From NCBI GenBank assembly GCA_017940085.1, contig JAGAZK010000030.1:1-5373 (forward strand): a stretch of 5,373 nt of DNA, written 5' to 3'. Each line of letters opens with the position of its first letter. The first letter of the stretch is position 1. Positions 1 through 5,373 of the stretch are shown piece by piece. A program made the translations under genes and the position numbers. The DNA comes from Campylobacter sp. (GTDB lineage: Bacteria; Campylobacterota; Campylobacteria; Campylobacterales; Campylobacteraceae). The notes under the pieces are model-generated. The model worked only from the letters and a program-made list of their open reading frames with translations. It was not told the origin of the DNA and made no database searches.

Positions 1-335
1 ATAAGATTATTGCTGGGAGTAAATTTGAGCTTGATAAATTTATGAAAAACGAAGCTAAAAAAATGCTTTTTGAGCATATTAATAAATTTGCTCCTTTTAT
101 CAATAAACCCATAAATCATATTAGTATCAAAAAAATGCAAACTCGTTGGGGGAGCTGTAATACAAAAAAAGGCTATATCAATTTAAACTCAAATTTAATC
201 ACCAAAGATCCGAAATTTGCCGAATATGTAGTGCTCCACGAACTCACTCACCTAATCTACCCCCACCACCAAAAAAGTTTTTATGATTTTATTTTTAAAA
301 TAATGCCAGATTTTAAAGAACGCTTGAAACTTTAA
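1..335 (+). CDS. YgjP-like zinc metallohydrolase (SprT/M48-like, DUF45), 3' part
   Basis: This is the C-terminal part of a gene that begins left of the window: the frame is open from base 3, before the first Met at 42, so that Met is unlikely to be the true start. About 110 codons are visible; the family is usually about 230 residues. Seen: RWGSC at bases 144-158, an I-x-L-N strand, then YVVLHELTHL with the zinc site HELTH at 237-251, a third probable ligand His at 267-269 followed by S-F as in the family HxxxF pattern, and a closing MPDF segment. Together these match the YgjP/DUF45 metallohydrolase domain. The E. coli member has been linked to UTP pyrophosphatase activity; whether this one shares it is not known. 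The protein is probably cytoplasmic. All expected metal ligands are present, so it is likely active. The gene ends 74 bases before the chemoreceptor start, and that gene has its own promoter. Confidence 0.85.
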   Translation, partial: KIIAGSKFELDKFMKNEAKKMLFEHINKFAPFINKPINHISIKKMQTRWGSCNTKKGYINLNSNLITKDPKFAEYVVLHELTHLIYPHHQKSFYDFIFKIMPDFKERLKL

Positions 336-351
336 ATTTATTTTATGTAAA

Positions 352-362
352 TTTGATATAAT
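352..362 (+). promoter_or_regulatory. Extended -10 promoter of the chemoreceptor gene
   Basis: TTTGATATAAT contains a perfect TATAAT (357-362) preceded by TGA, an extended -10 element, with T-rich DNA upstream and no clear -35 box. This is the usual vegetative promoter form in Campylobacter. The predicted transcript start is near 369, giving a leader of about 40 bases that includes the G tract. The same 11-mer precedes two other plus-strand genes in this window. Confidence 0.75.
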
Positions 363-395
363 TTCGGCTGGTTCATTTTTGATTAAAGTTTCATT

Positions 396-404
396 GGGGG
401 GGGG
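396..404 (+). repeat. Poly-G tract (G9) at the ribosome-binding position, probable phase-variation site
   Basis: Nine consecutive G lie 5 bases before the ATG at 410, in an otherwise very AT-rich sequence. The tract occupies the Shine-Dalgarno position: no AAGGA-type site is present here, whereas rsmH, the aldolase-like gene and the ppiD-like gene each have one. In Campylobacter, G tracts of about eight or more are known slippage-prone contingency loci. Here a change in tract length would not shift the reading frame; it would alter the leader, the strength or spacing of the G-rich ribosome contact, or RNA structure. The tract is seen directly; the switching is inferred. Confidence 0.8.
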
Positions 405-409
405 TATTT

Positions 410-1999
410 ATGTTTAATTCTATCGGTAAAAAGATTGTTTCAATCATAATTGCAATACTTCTTGTAAGTTTTGTAAGTATTGAGTTTATAATTGTTCATC
501 AATTTAACACCTCAAGCACCCAGATTATCAAATCAAATCTGCAAATGCTTAGCGAATCTATCTCGCAAACTATCCAAAGCTCGATGAATACTGGCGATCC
601 AGAAGTCATCAAAAAAACAATTGCTCAAGCTAGTCAAATACAAGGTGTCTCAAAAATAGAAATTTTCAGATCCAAAGCAGTTTCGGAAACATTTGGCTTA
701 GAGCATAAAAATCATGATGATCCAAAAATCGCAAATCAATTTGAAAATCCAAATTTAATAGCACTTGAAGAAAATATAAATGATGAGCATTTTATGCGAA
801 TTATCACTCCAATTGTCGCAAAAAACGAGTGTCTTTCTTGTCATGCACTTTCTAAAGAAAATGAAGTTTTGGGCGTGATGGATTTGAGATATTCGTTTGC
901 TCAAATAGACAAAGATTTGCAAAATAGGGGCTTGATTTTTATGTTTATTTTCGTGATTGCTTTTGTGATTACGATTTTGGGTGCTGTGATTGCTCTGAAA
1001 AAAATAGTAATTGAGCCTATGGGAGAATTTTTATCAAAAGCCAAAGAATTATCTCAAGGAAATGGTGATCTAAACGCTGTCATAAACATAAAAAGCGATG
1101 ATGAAATTGGTCAAAGTTGCAGTTATTTTAATAAATTTATAGGCAAAATCAAAGAAATAATAAGCCAAACCAAACAAGATGCCATAGTTGTAGAACAAAG
1201 TGCGACTAAAATGGATTTAGAGATTTCAAATCTTGAAAAAAGTGCGATGAACAGCAAGAAAAAATCAGAAGAGTCCTATGATGGGATCAAATCTTTGGGT
1301 GAAGAGCTTAAATTTAGCAATCAAATCGCACAAAATGCAAGACAAACAAATAAGACTTCTCACGATAAGCTTGAAAATATGATTAAATTTATGCAAAAAG
1401 TCATAAGTGAATTAAATTCTACAATAAGCGTAGAAAAAGACATTGTCATAAAAAACAAAGAATTAATCACTCAAGCTCATAGTATCAAAAAAATCATCGA
1501 TATGGTCAGAGAAATCGCAGAAGATTCAAATTTACTCGCTCTAAACTCAGCAATCGAAGCCGCAAAAGCAGGAAAAGCTGGGCGGGGATTTTCTGTTTTG
1601 GCTGATGAGATAAGAAAATTAGCCGAAGAAACTGATAATTCTGTTTTAGAGATAGATAAAGGCGTGAAAGAACTTATAAATAAGATTGAAAAATTAGGCG
1701 ACACTTTAGATAAAAATACGCAAAATATATTAAATTTAAGCGATGATGCTGCAGCTCTTAGCGAACAAGCCAAAGACACTCAAGTCGCAACAACTGAGTC
1801 TATAAAATTAGTAAGCGATGTATCTGAAAAACTAGAATCTCTCGAAGATAAAATTGAAGTTTTGTTAGAGTATTCAAAAAGTCTAAATCAAGATACACAA
1901 GATAATGCTAAAATTGCACAAAATTTTATAAATTTAATTCATAATTTAAGGCAAATTTCGCTAAACTTGATCAAACAAATGGATAAATTTAAATGTTAG
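410..1999 (+). CDS. Methyl-accepting chemotaxis protein with periplasmic CXXCH (c-type haem) sensor domain
   Basis: A 529-residue inner-membrane chemoreceptor. Order: first membrane helix about 9-32; periplasmic sensor about 33-172; second membrane helix 174-196; HAMP about 195-247; cytoplasmic coiled-coil signalling region to the end. The signalling hairpin is clear: residues 368-406 read as the canonical MCP core (N374-LLALN, IEAAKAG, GRGF at 391-394, [10 protein letters not shown]), which contacts CheW and CheA. The sensor contains C141-L-S-C144-H145 just after an RIITPI strand and before a [10 protein letters not shown] strand. This arrangement is common in haem-binding periplasmic sensors of kinases and receptors (Tll0287/DUF3365-like or Cache-like), suggesting redox or gas/ligand sensing through covalent haem c. 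No C-terminal CheR/CheB docking pentapeptide is seen. The start at 410 is the only Met fitting the membrane helix; an in-frame stop lies at 380-382. Translation initiates next to the G9 tract. The last bases overlap the next gene. The chemoreceptor call is certain; the ligand is inferred. Confidence 0.95.
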   Translation: MFNSIGKKIVSIIIAILLVSFVSIEFIIVHQFNTSSTQIIKSNLQMLSESISQTIQSSMNTGDPEVIKKTIAQASQIQGVSKIEIFRSKAVSETFGLEHKNHDDPKIANQFENPNLIALEENINDEHFMRIITPIVAKNECLSCHALSKENEVLGVMDLRYSFAQIDKDLQNRGLIFMFIFVIAFVITILGAVIALKKIVIEPMGEFLSKAKELSQGNGDLNAVINIKSDDEIGQSCSYFNKFIGKIKEIISQTKQDAIVVEQSATKMDLEISNLEKSAMNSKKKSEESYDGIKSLGEELKFSNQIAQNARQTNKTSHDKLENMIKFMQKVISELNSTISVEKDIVIKNKELITQAHSIKKIIDMVREIAEDSNLLALNSAIEAAKAGKAGRGFSVLADEIRKLAEETDNSVLEIDKGVKELINKIEKLGDTLDKNTQNILNLSDDAAALSEQAKDTQVATTESIKLVSDVSEKLESLEDKIEVLLEYSKSLNQDTQDNAKIAQNFINLIHNLRQISLNLIKQMDKFKC

Positions 2000-2490
2000 G
2001 TAAAATTCAAGATTTTATTATAAAAAAAGTTTTTGTAGTCTCAAGACAGCCGATTTTATTAAAAGATCTTTTAGAAGCAAATTTGCTTTTTAATGAAGGA
2101 ATGCTCATAGATCCAGCTAAATTAAATTTCAAATTTAATTACAGAAATTTGTATTTGATTTATGCATTTATAGCTGGTGTGATTTTGTGGGTTTTAATCG
2201 TGATTTCTCACGGTATTTTTGAAAAAGCAGATTTTCATTTTTCTGTTTTAGCCACAGCTGCGATGACTTCTGGTGTTTTTATAGGTTTTGATTTTTTTAG
2301 AATTTGGGCTAGAAAAAAAATTAGTTTAATTCGCATCAAAGAAGCATGGGAATTGCATTTCCCGTATTTTCCGTATGAAAAATATTCCAAAGAAGTAGAG
2401 CAAATTTACGAACAAGCTAAAAAAAGCGAAATCCACAAAAAAGATTTAGAAAGCTTTGTGCTTGAAAAAATTGTCTCAAATGCGGATTAA
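1993..2490 (+). CDS. Unknown two-helix membrane protein, overlapping the chemoreceptor gene
   Basis: A 165-residue protein that I do not recognise. It has a short basic N-terminus, two hydrophobic helices (about 53-75 and 82-105) separated by a short loop, and a charged C-terminal region of about 60 residues with an aromatic [10 protein letters not shown] patch (122-131) followed by a Glu/Lys-rich, likely helical tail. No catalytic motif is visible. With a basic stretch (ARKK) directly after helix 2, both ends are probably cytoplasmic. Its ATG lies inside the end of the chemoreceptor gene (7-base overlap) and no Shine-Dalgarno site precedes it, so translation is probably coupled to the chemoreceptor, and any switching by the G tract would reach it too. 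Its stop codon overlaps by 4 bases with that of the FtsL-like gene on the other strand. C. jejuni has, from memory, a membrane protein gene at this place, but homology was not tested. Confidence 0.8.
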   Translation: MLGKIQDFIIKKVFVVSRQPILLKDLLEANLLFNEGMLIDPAKLNFKFNYRNLYLIYAFIAGVILWVLIVISHGIFEKADFHFSVLATAAMTSGVFIGFDFFRIWARKKISLIRIKEAWELHFPYFPYEKYSKEVEQIYEQAKKSEIHKKDLESFVLEKIVSNAD

Positions 2491-2762
2491 TTGATATTAT
2501 CTATGATTTGGTTTTTGTAGCGAATTTGTTGGAGTTTGGTTCTGAGTTCGCGATTTTCTTCTAAAAGCAAATTTAATTCTTCTCTTAGCTCGGACACATC
2601 GCGACTGATATAATAAATTTTGTTTGTAATATAAATTTTGGGGATAAAAATCACAAGTATCAAAGCCACACTAAAATACGCAATCAAAAGCTTTGTAAAT
2701 GTTAAATTTTGTGGCTTTTGCTCACTATATAAATCTTTGAGCAATTCTTCTTTGTCGTTCAT
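2487..2762 (-). CDS. FtsL-like small bitopic membrane protein with coiled coil
   Basis: A 91-residue protein: charged cytoplasmic N-terminus (1-22), one membrane helix (about 24-41), then a periplasmic segment whose residues 50-82 have the Leu/Ile spacing and Glu/Arg/Lys content of a coiled coil (SELREELNLLLEENREL). This is the architecture of the divisome protein FtsL, which pairs with FtsB and FtsQ to activate FtsW/FtsI at the septum. Position agrees: the gene follows rsmH with an ATGA overlap (its ATG at 2760-2762 shares bases with the rsmH stop), the usual mraW-ftsL order of the dcw cluster. Only a weak ribosome site precedes the ATG, so translational coupling to rsmH is likely. FtsL is too variable to identify by motif, so the call rests on architecture and context. 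A plain hypothetical membrane protein, or an FtsB-like protein, remains possible. Confidence 0.75.
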   Translation of the reverse strand: MNDKEELLKDLYSEQKPQNLTFTKLLIAYFSVALILVIFIPKIYITNKIYYISRDVSELREELNLLLEENRELRTKLQQIRYKNQIIDNIN

Positions 2763-3673
2763 CTTTTTATCTCAAATATTCGCATTTTTGCACAACTACT
2801 TCTTGAATTTGCTTTTATTTCTAAATTTGAAGCTGTGATCGGCTTTTTATTCAGTATTTTGCCAATTGCGTGATTGTTTCCGCACTCACATTTTATAGCA
2901 AATTCTGGACAAATACAGCTTTTTTCCCACTCTTTGAAAGTATTTTTTACGATACGATCTTCAAGTGAATGAAATGTGATTATATCGCAAATTGCATTAT
3001 TTATTTTTGAATTTTTGATATTTTTTAATAAATTTGAAAGCTCGTCTAATTCTTTATTGACTTCTATTCTTATAGCTTGAAATACCAAAACTACTTGTTT
3101 TGTTTGGCGATTTTTTATGTTGTTTGATCCGATTATTTGTGATAATTCTTTGGCTGAATTTATTGGATTTTTCTCTCTTGCAGATATGATTTTTTGGGCT
3201 ATTTGTTTGGAATTTGTAAGTTCGCCAAATTTAAAAAAAATCTCACTTAATTGCTCAAAAGAATACAAATTTACCACATCTTTAGCACTAAATTTTTGAT
3301 TTTTGTCCATTCTCATATCAAGTTTGGTGCTATTTAGACCAAATCCTCTTTCATCTAAATCAAGTTGGAGTGAGCTTACGCCGATGTCTGCAAGTATTCC
3401 GCAAACTTCGTTTGGATTGATTAAATTTAACAAATTTGAAAAATTGCTTTTATAAATTTCAATTCTTTTTTCGTTTTTGAATAAATTTTTGCAATACTCA
3501 ATCGCCATGTTGTCTCTATCACAAGCTATTATTTTTATATTTGGATTTGATTTTATAATCGCACTTGAATGCCCACCATATCCCAAAGTAGCATCTAAAA
3601 TCACGCCATTTTTTAAATTTATAAATGATTTAACAACTTCATCAAGCAATACTGGGATATGCAAATTTGACAT
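2759..3673 (-). CDS. rsmH: 16S rRNA (cytosine(1402)-N(4))-methyltransferase RsmH
   Basis: RsmH (MraW) uses S-adenosylmethionine to methylate N4 of C1402 in the decoding centre of 16S rRNA. With the start at 3673 it has 304 residues, the usual size. Seen in order: HIPVLLDEVV at 5-14; SAM-binding DATLGYGGHS at 27-36 and ACDRDNMAIEY at 50-60; GILADIGVSSLQLD (92-105) with ERGFGL and LDMRMD (118-123); IEVNKEL (203-209); TFHSLEDRIVK (233-243); a CxC-x6-CxC cysteine cluster (C253, C255, C262, C264) that may hold zinc; and the C-terminal NSRSSCAKMR (289-298). An in-frame ATG 30 bases upstream (3703) would add ten residues, but the chosen start has the stronger AAAGGA ribosome site 5 bases away, gives the conserved family N-terminus, and avoids beginning inside a possible -10 box. 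The gene heads a two-gene unit with the FtsL-like gene. Confidence 0.96.
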   Translation of the reverse strand: MSNLHIPVLLDEVVKSFINLKNGVILDATLGYGGHSSAIIKSNPNIKIIACDRDNMAIEYCKNLFKNEKRIEIYKSNFSNLLNLINPNEVCGILADIGVSSLQLDLDERGFGLNSTKLDMRMDKNQKFSAKDVVNLYSFEQLSEIFFKFGELTNSKQIAQKIISAREKNPINSAKELSQIIGSNNIKNRQTKQVVLVFQAIRIEVNKELDELSNLLKNIKNSKINNAICDIITFHSLEDRIVKNTFKEWEKSCICPEFAIKCECGNNHAIGKILNKKPITASNLEIKANSRSSCAKMRIFEIKR

Positions 3674-3678
3674 TTTTT

Positions 3679-3684
3679 TCCTTT
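3679..3684 (-). promoter_or_regulatory. Ribosome binding site deciding the rsmH start
   Basis: On the minus strand this reads AAAGGA, five A bases before the ATG at 3673. It favours that start over the in-frame ATG at 3703, which has only a weak AGG upstream. Confidence 0.75.
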
Positions 3685-3698
3685 TGGGGATTAAATTT

Positions 3699-3704
3699 AT
3701 CATA
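3699..3704 (-). promoter_or_regulatory. Possible -10 box for rsmH
   Basis: Minus-strand TATGAT matches TATAAT at 5 of 6 positions, with AT-rich DNA upstream but no TGN extension. Transcription would start near 3692, about 20 bases before the preferred rsmH start. An alternative weak box lies in the minus-strand copy of the opposing promoter near 3720. A promoter must exist here because the gene upstream is divergent, but which box is used is uncertain. Confidence 0.35.
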
Positions 3705-3715
3705 ACTTGCCTAAA

Positions 3716-3726
3716 TTTGATATAAT
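3716..3726 (+). promoter_or_regulatory. Extended -10 promoter of the aldolase-like gene
   Basis: TTTGATATAAT with perfect TATAAT at 3721-3726 is identical to the elements at 352 and 4353. The predicted start near 3733 gives a very short leader of about 16 bases. It lies in the 76-base divergent region shared with rsmH, so the two promoters may overlap or compete. Confidence 0.75.
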
Positions 3727-3738
3727 TGCATTAAATTT

Positions 3739-3744
3739 GAAGGA
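3739..3744 (+). promoter_or_regulatory. Ribosome binding site of the aldolase-like gene
   Basis: GAAGGA lies five T bases before the ATG at 3750, a good Shine-Dalgarno match and spacing that supports this start. Confidence 0.75.
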
Positions 3745-3749
3745 TTTTT

Positions 3750-4319
3750 ATGGATATAAGACACTCAGCTGACATTATCAAAAGAGTTTCTAGGATTATG
3801 TTTGAGAAGAATTTTTTAGATATTTTTCATGGCTCGATTTCTGCAAGAATAGAAAAAAACAAATTCCTAATCAACAAAAGAAATGCGTTTTTTGATGAAT
3901 TAAATTTCGAAGATATGATACTTTTGTATGCTAAAAAAGACTATCGCTGGAGCGAGTCTAGCTTAGATAGCGATATTCATTTAAATATCTATAAAAATAT
4001 AGTTGAAGCTAAATACATTTGCTATGCTACGCCGCCATATCTTACAGCATATAGTTTAAATCATGTAAATTTAGAGCCAAAAGATTATTTTGGAAAGACT
4101 AAATTTGATAATATTTTTATTTATGACATAAAACAATTTGATGATTGGTATGAAAGAGCTCCACACGAAATTTATCACTATATGCAAGAAAAACGAACAA
4201 ATTTCGTCATAATCAAAGGATATGGAGTTTATGTATATGAAAGATCGGCTTATGAATTAGCCAAGACAATAGCACTTCTTGAAAATAGTTGCAAACTTTT
4301 ACTTTTAAGTTCAATGTAA
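3750..4319 (+). CDS. Class II aldolase/adducin-fold protein lacking the metal-binding histidines (probable pseudoenzyme)
   Basis: A 189-residue soluble protein following the class II aldolase/adducin fold from end to end: GSISAR (family GNxSxR), DELNFEDMILL, the S71-L-D73 ... H77-LNIY segment (family SSExxxHxxIY), the TPPYLTAYS strand (family HTHPPYATALS), and VIIKGYGVYVYE ending in a helix (family LxNHGxxxxG). In active members such as L-fuculose-phosphate aldolase, zinc is held by two His of HxH and one His of NHG, and a Glu in SSE is catalytic. Here those places are Tyr92, Thr94, Tyr158 and Asp73. All three zinc ligands are gone, yet the reading frame is intact and the gene has a strong promoter and ribosome site, so it is not a decaying pseudogene by appearance. 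It is therefore probably a binding, scaffold or regulatory protein, as the non-catalytic head of animal adducin is, or an enzyme with other chemistry. It lies between rsmH and ppiD; a link to the envelope is only positional. Confidence 0.85.
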   Translation: MDIRHSADIIKRVSRIMFEKNFLDIFHGSISARIEKNKFLINKRNAFFDELNFEDMILLYAKKDYRWSESSLDSDIHLNIYKNIVEAKYICYATPPYLTAYSLNHVNLEPKDYFGKTKFDNIFIYDIKQFDDWYERAPHEIYHYMQEKRTNFVIIKGYGVYVYERSAYELAKTIALLENSCKLLLLSSM

Positions 4320-4345
4320 TTAAGTGCGATTTTAGCATATCTTAA
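4320..4345 (+). other. Weak imperfect hairpin after the aldolase-like gene
   Basis: TTAAGTGC (4320-4327) can pair with GCA (4335-4337) and CTTAA (4341-4345), leaving a 7-base loop and a 3-base bulge. No T run follows, so it is not a typical intrinsic terminator. It could lessen read-through into the next gene or be chance pairing in AT-rich DNA. Confidence 0.2.
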
Positions 4346-4352
4346 AGGGGAT

Positions 4353-4363
4353 TTTGATATAAT
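4353..4363 (+). promoter_or_regulatory. Extended -10 promoter of the ppiD-like gene
   Basis: TTTGATATAAT with perfect TATAAT at 4358-4363 is the third identical copy in the window. The predicted start is near 4370, giving a leader of about 20 bases with a T7 run (4371-4377) and the ribosome site. Thus the ppiD-like gene need not depend on the upstream aldolase-like gene for transcription. Confidence 0.75.
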
Positions 4364-4377
4364 CTCGGCGTTTTTTT

Positions 4378-4383
4378 AAAGGA
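4378..4383 (+). promoter_or_regulatory. Ribosome binding site of the ppiD-like gene
   Basis: AAAGGA ends six bases before the ATG at 4390 and fixes the start of this gene. Confidence 0.75.
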
Positions 4384-4389
4384 AATTTA

Positions 4390-5373
4390 ATGATTACTTG
4401 GATGCAAAAGCACAAAAAATACCTGATAGTTACGATTTGGATTAGCACTATAGCTTTCGTTGGTGCTGGTTCTGTGGCTTGGGGGACTTTGGATTTTAAT
4501 TCAAATAGAGCAGGTTCTGTAGCAAAAGTAGGCGATGTGTTGATAACAAATCAAAAATTTAATATTGCTTATAACAATATTTTGCAGTATTATTCGAATC
4601 TCGCAGGCAAAGAAATAACAGACGAAGAAGCTGAAAATATGGGGCTAGAGAGCATAGTTTTAAATTCTTTAATTCAAGAAAGTTTGCTTCTAAATTATGC
4701 CAAAGATTTAGGACTTAGAGTTAGCAATAATGAGATTTCTAAAGCAATTTTAGAAAACAAAAGTTTCCAGACAAATGGACAATTTGATCAAGCCCAATAT
4801 CAAAAAACCCTAAAAATGCTGAGAATGACACCAAGTGATTATGAAAAAAATCTCAAAGATCAAATTTTACTTGAAAAAATATTAAATGCAATCAAACTAA
4901 ATGCAAATGAATTTGACAAAGAAATGTTTCAATCTGTGTTTTTTATGAGAGATAAAATCGAAGCTCAAGTCATAAGTGTAGATGCAGATAAAATGAAAGC
5001 CGATGAAAAAGCTCTTAAAGAATTGTGGGAAAATACAAAAAACAATTATCTCACCACCACAAAATATGATTTAGAAGTCAAATTTATACAAGCTTCTAAA
5101 CAAAGCGTAGATGATAGTGCTTTAGAAGATTATTATGCTGACAACAAAGATCTTTATAGAGGTGAAGATGATAAAATTTTGGATTTCGCTCAAGCAAAAA
5201 ATGCGGTTAAAAAGGATTATTTATTGCATTTGACGAAATTACAAGCCACCAAAGAATACAAAGATGTCAGAAAATCTGAATTAAAATTGACCCAAAAAAT
5301 GCTAATTTCGCAAGATGATCCAAATTTTCCGACTGAGTTTATCATAGGATCCAAAAAAGGTGATGTTATCAAG
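4390..5373 (+). CDS. ppiD: PpiD/SurA-type membrane-anchored periplasmic folding factor, N-terminal part
   Basis: The gene runs off the right edge; 328 codons are seen with no stop. The N-terminus MITWMQKHKKYLIVTIW has a short basic cytoplasmic tail and a single membrane helix (about 11-33), as in PpiD, which is anchored in the inner membrane facing the periplasm and helps proteins leaving the Sec channel. Then follows the SurA-N-like chaperone region: VAKVGDVLITNQKF, LNSLIQESLLLNYAKDLGLRVSNNEI (about 92-121), a QFDQAQYQKTLKMLRMTPSDYEKNL segment (about 136-160) and QILLEKIL. These are typical family landmarks. In E. coli PpiD a parvulin domain follows at roughly residues 265-357. Here, straight after a DDSALEDYYADNKDLY segment (about 240-255), the sequence resembles the helix that comes after the parvulin domain (DFAQAKNAVKKDYL), and no parvulin GGDLGW-type motif is visible, so the isomerase domain may be absent. 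In C. jejuni the homologue precedes ftsA and ftsZ (from memory). Confidence 0.88.
   Translation, partial: MITWMQKHKKYLIVTIWISTIAFVGAGSVAWGTLDFNSNRAGSVAKVGDVLITNQKFNIAYNNILQYYSNLAGKEITDEEAENMGLESIVLNSLIQESLLLNYAKDLGLRVSNNEISKAILENKSFQTNGQFDQAQYQKTLKMLRMTPSDYEKNLKDQILLEKILNAIKLNANEFDKEMFQSVFFMRDKIEAQVISVDADKMKADEKALKELWENTKNNYLTTTKYDLEVKFIQASKQSVDDSALEDYYADNKDLYRGEDDKILDFAQAKNAVKKDYLLHLTKLQATKEYKDVRKSELKLTQKMLISQDDPNFPTEFIIGSKKGDVIK

Noticed and set aside
379..410. TTG codons at 379 and 394 that would be in frame with the chemoreceptor at G8 or G11, making the G tract a coding switch.
   Set aside because: At the present G9 length they run into a stop at 415-417, no ribosome site precedes them, and the first lies only about 10 bases from the predicted transcript start. 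The ATG at 410 also fits the membrane helix better.
1477..1779. Minus-strand open frame of 100 codons inside the chemoreceptor gene.
   Set aside because: It is antisense to the most conserved MCP region, whose codon pattern explains the open frame; no ribosome site or family resemblance is seen.
2120..2140. A 10-base perfect inverted repeat (AATTAAATTT, one-base centre, AAATTTAATT) inside the unknown membrane protein gene.
   Set aside because: It is made only of A and T around one C, encodes an ordinary part of the protein, and uses the genome's favoured AAATTT word, so chance is a sufficient explanation.
2313..2320. A8 run in the unknown membrane protein gene, and another A8 at 3233-3240 in rsmH, as possible slippage sites.
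   Set aside because: Runs of 7-8 A or T are common in such AT-rich DNA, encode normal Lys or Phe codons here, and do not by themselves mark contingency loci as long G tracts do.
3117..3725. Plus-strand open frames antisense to rsmH (3117-3299, 3477-3725).
   Set aside because: RsmH on the other strand is unmistakable, and these frames have no recognisable protein features or start signals.

Overview
The window is low-GC DNA with the look of Campylobacter (Campylobacterota). Genes are tightly packed. Promoters consist mainly of a T-rich region plus an extended -10 box. There is a poly-G tract next to a start codon, and the arrangement rsmH - short coiled-coil membrane gene (minus strand) facing a PpiD-family gene (plus strand) matches, as I remember it, the region upstream of ftsA-ftsZ in Campylobacter jejuni. 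The exact species cannot be read from this window.

Layout. Bases 1-335 hold the 3' end of a YgjP-like zinc metallohydrolase gene. A strong promoter follows (352-362), then a run of nine G (396-404) exactly where a ribosome binding site should be, then a chemoreceptor gene (410-1999) whose periplasmic part carries a CXXCH c-type haem motif. A gene for a two-helix membrane protein of unknown function (1993-2490) overlaps the chemoreceptor by 7 bases. That pair converges, with a 4-base overlap of stop codons, on a minus-strand pair: rsmH (16S rRNA methyltransferase, 2759-3673) and an FtsL-like small membrane protein (2487-2762) joined by an ATGA overlap. From a shared divergent promoter region (3674-3749) a class II aldolase/adducin-fold gene (3750-4319) runs to the right. 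It has lost all three metal-binding histidines. The last gene (4390 to the window end) is the N-terminal part of a PpiD/SurA-type periplasmic folding factor, with its own promoter.

How the genes fit together. rsmH and the FtsL-like gene are a remnant of the division and cell wall (dcw) cluster, and the PpiD-like gene is a cell envelope chaperone. The chemoreceptor and its overlapping partner look like one expression unit whose level could be switched by slippage in the G tract. The items most worth following up are this putative phase-variable haem chemoreceptor, the aldolase-fold pseudoenzyme, the unnamed FtsL candidate, and a PpiD-like protein that appears to lack its parvulin domain. No RNA genes, insertion sequences, CRISPR arrays or attachment sites were seen, and no stretch over 300 bases lacks a gene.
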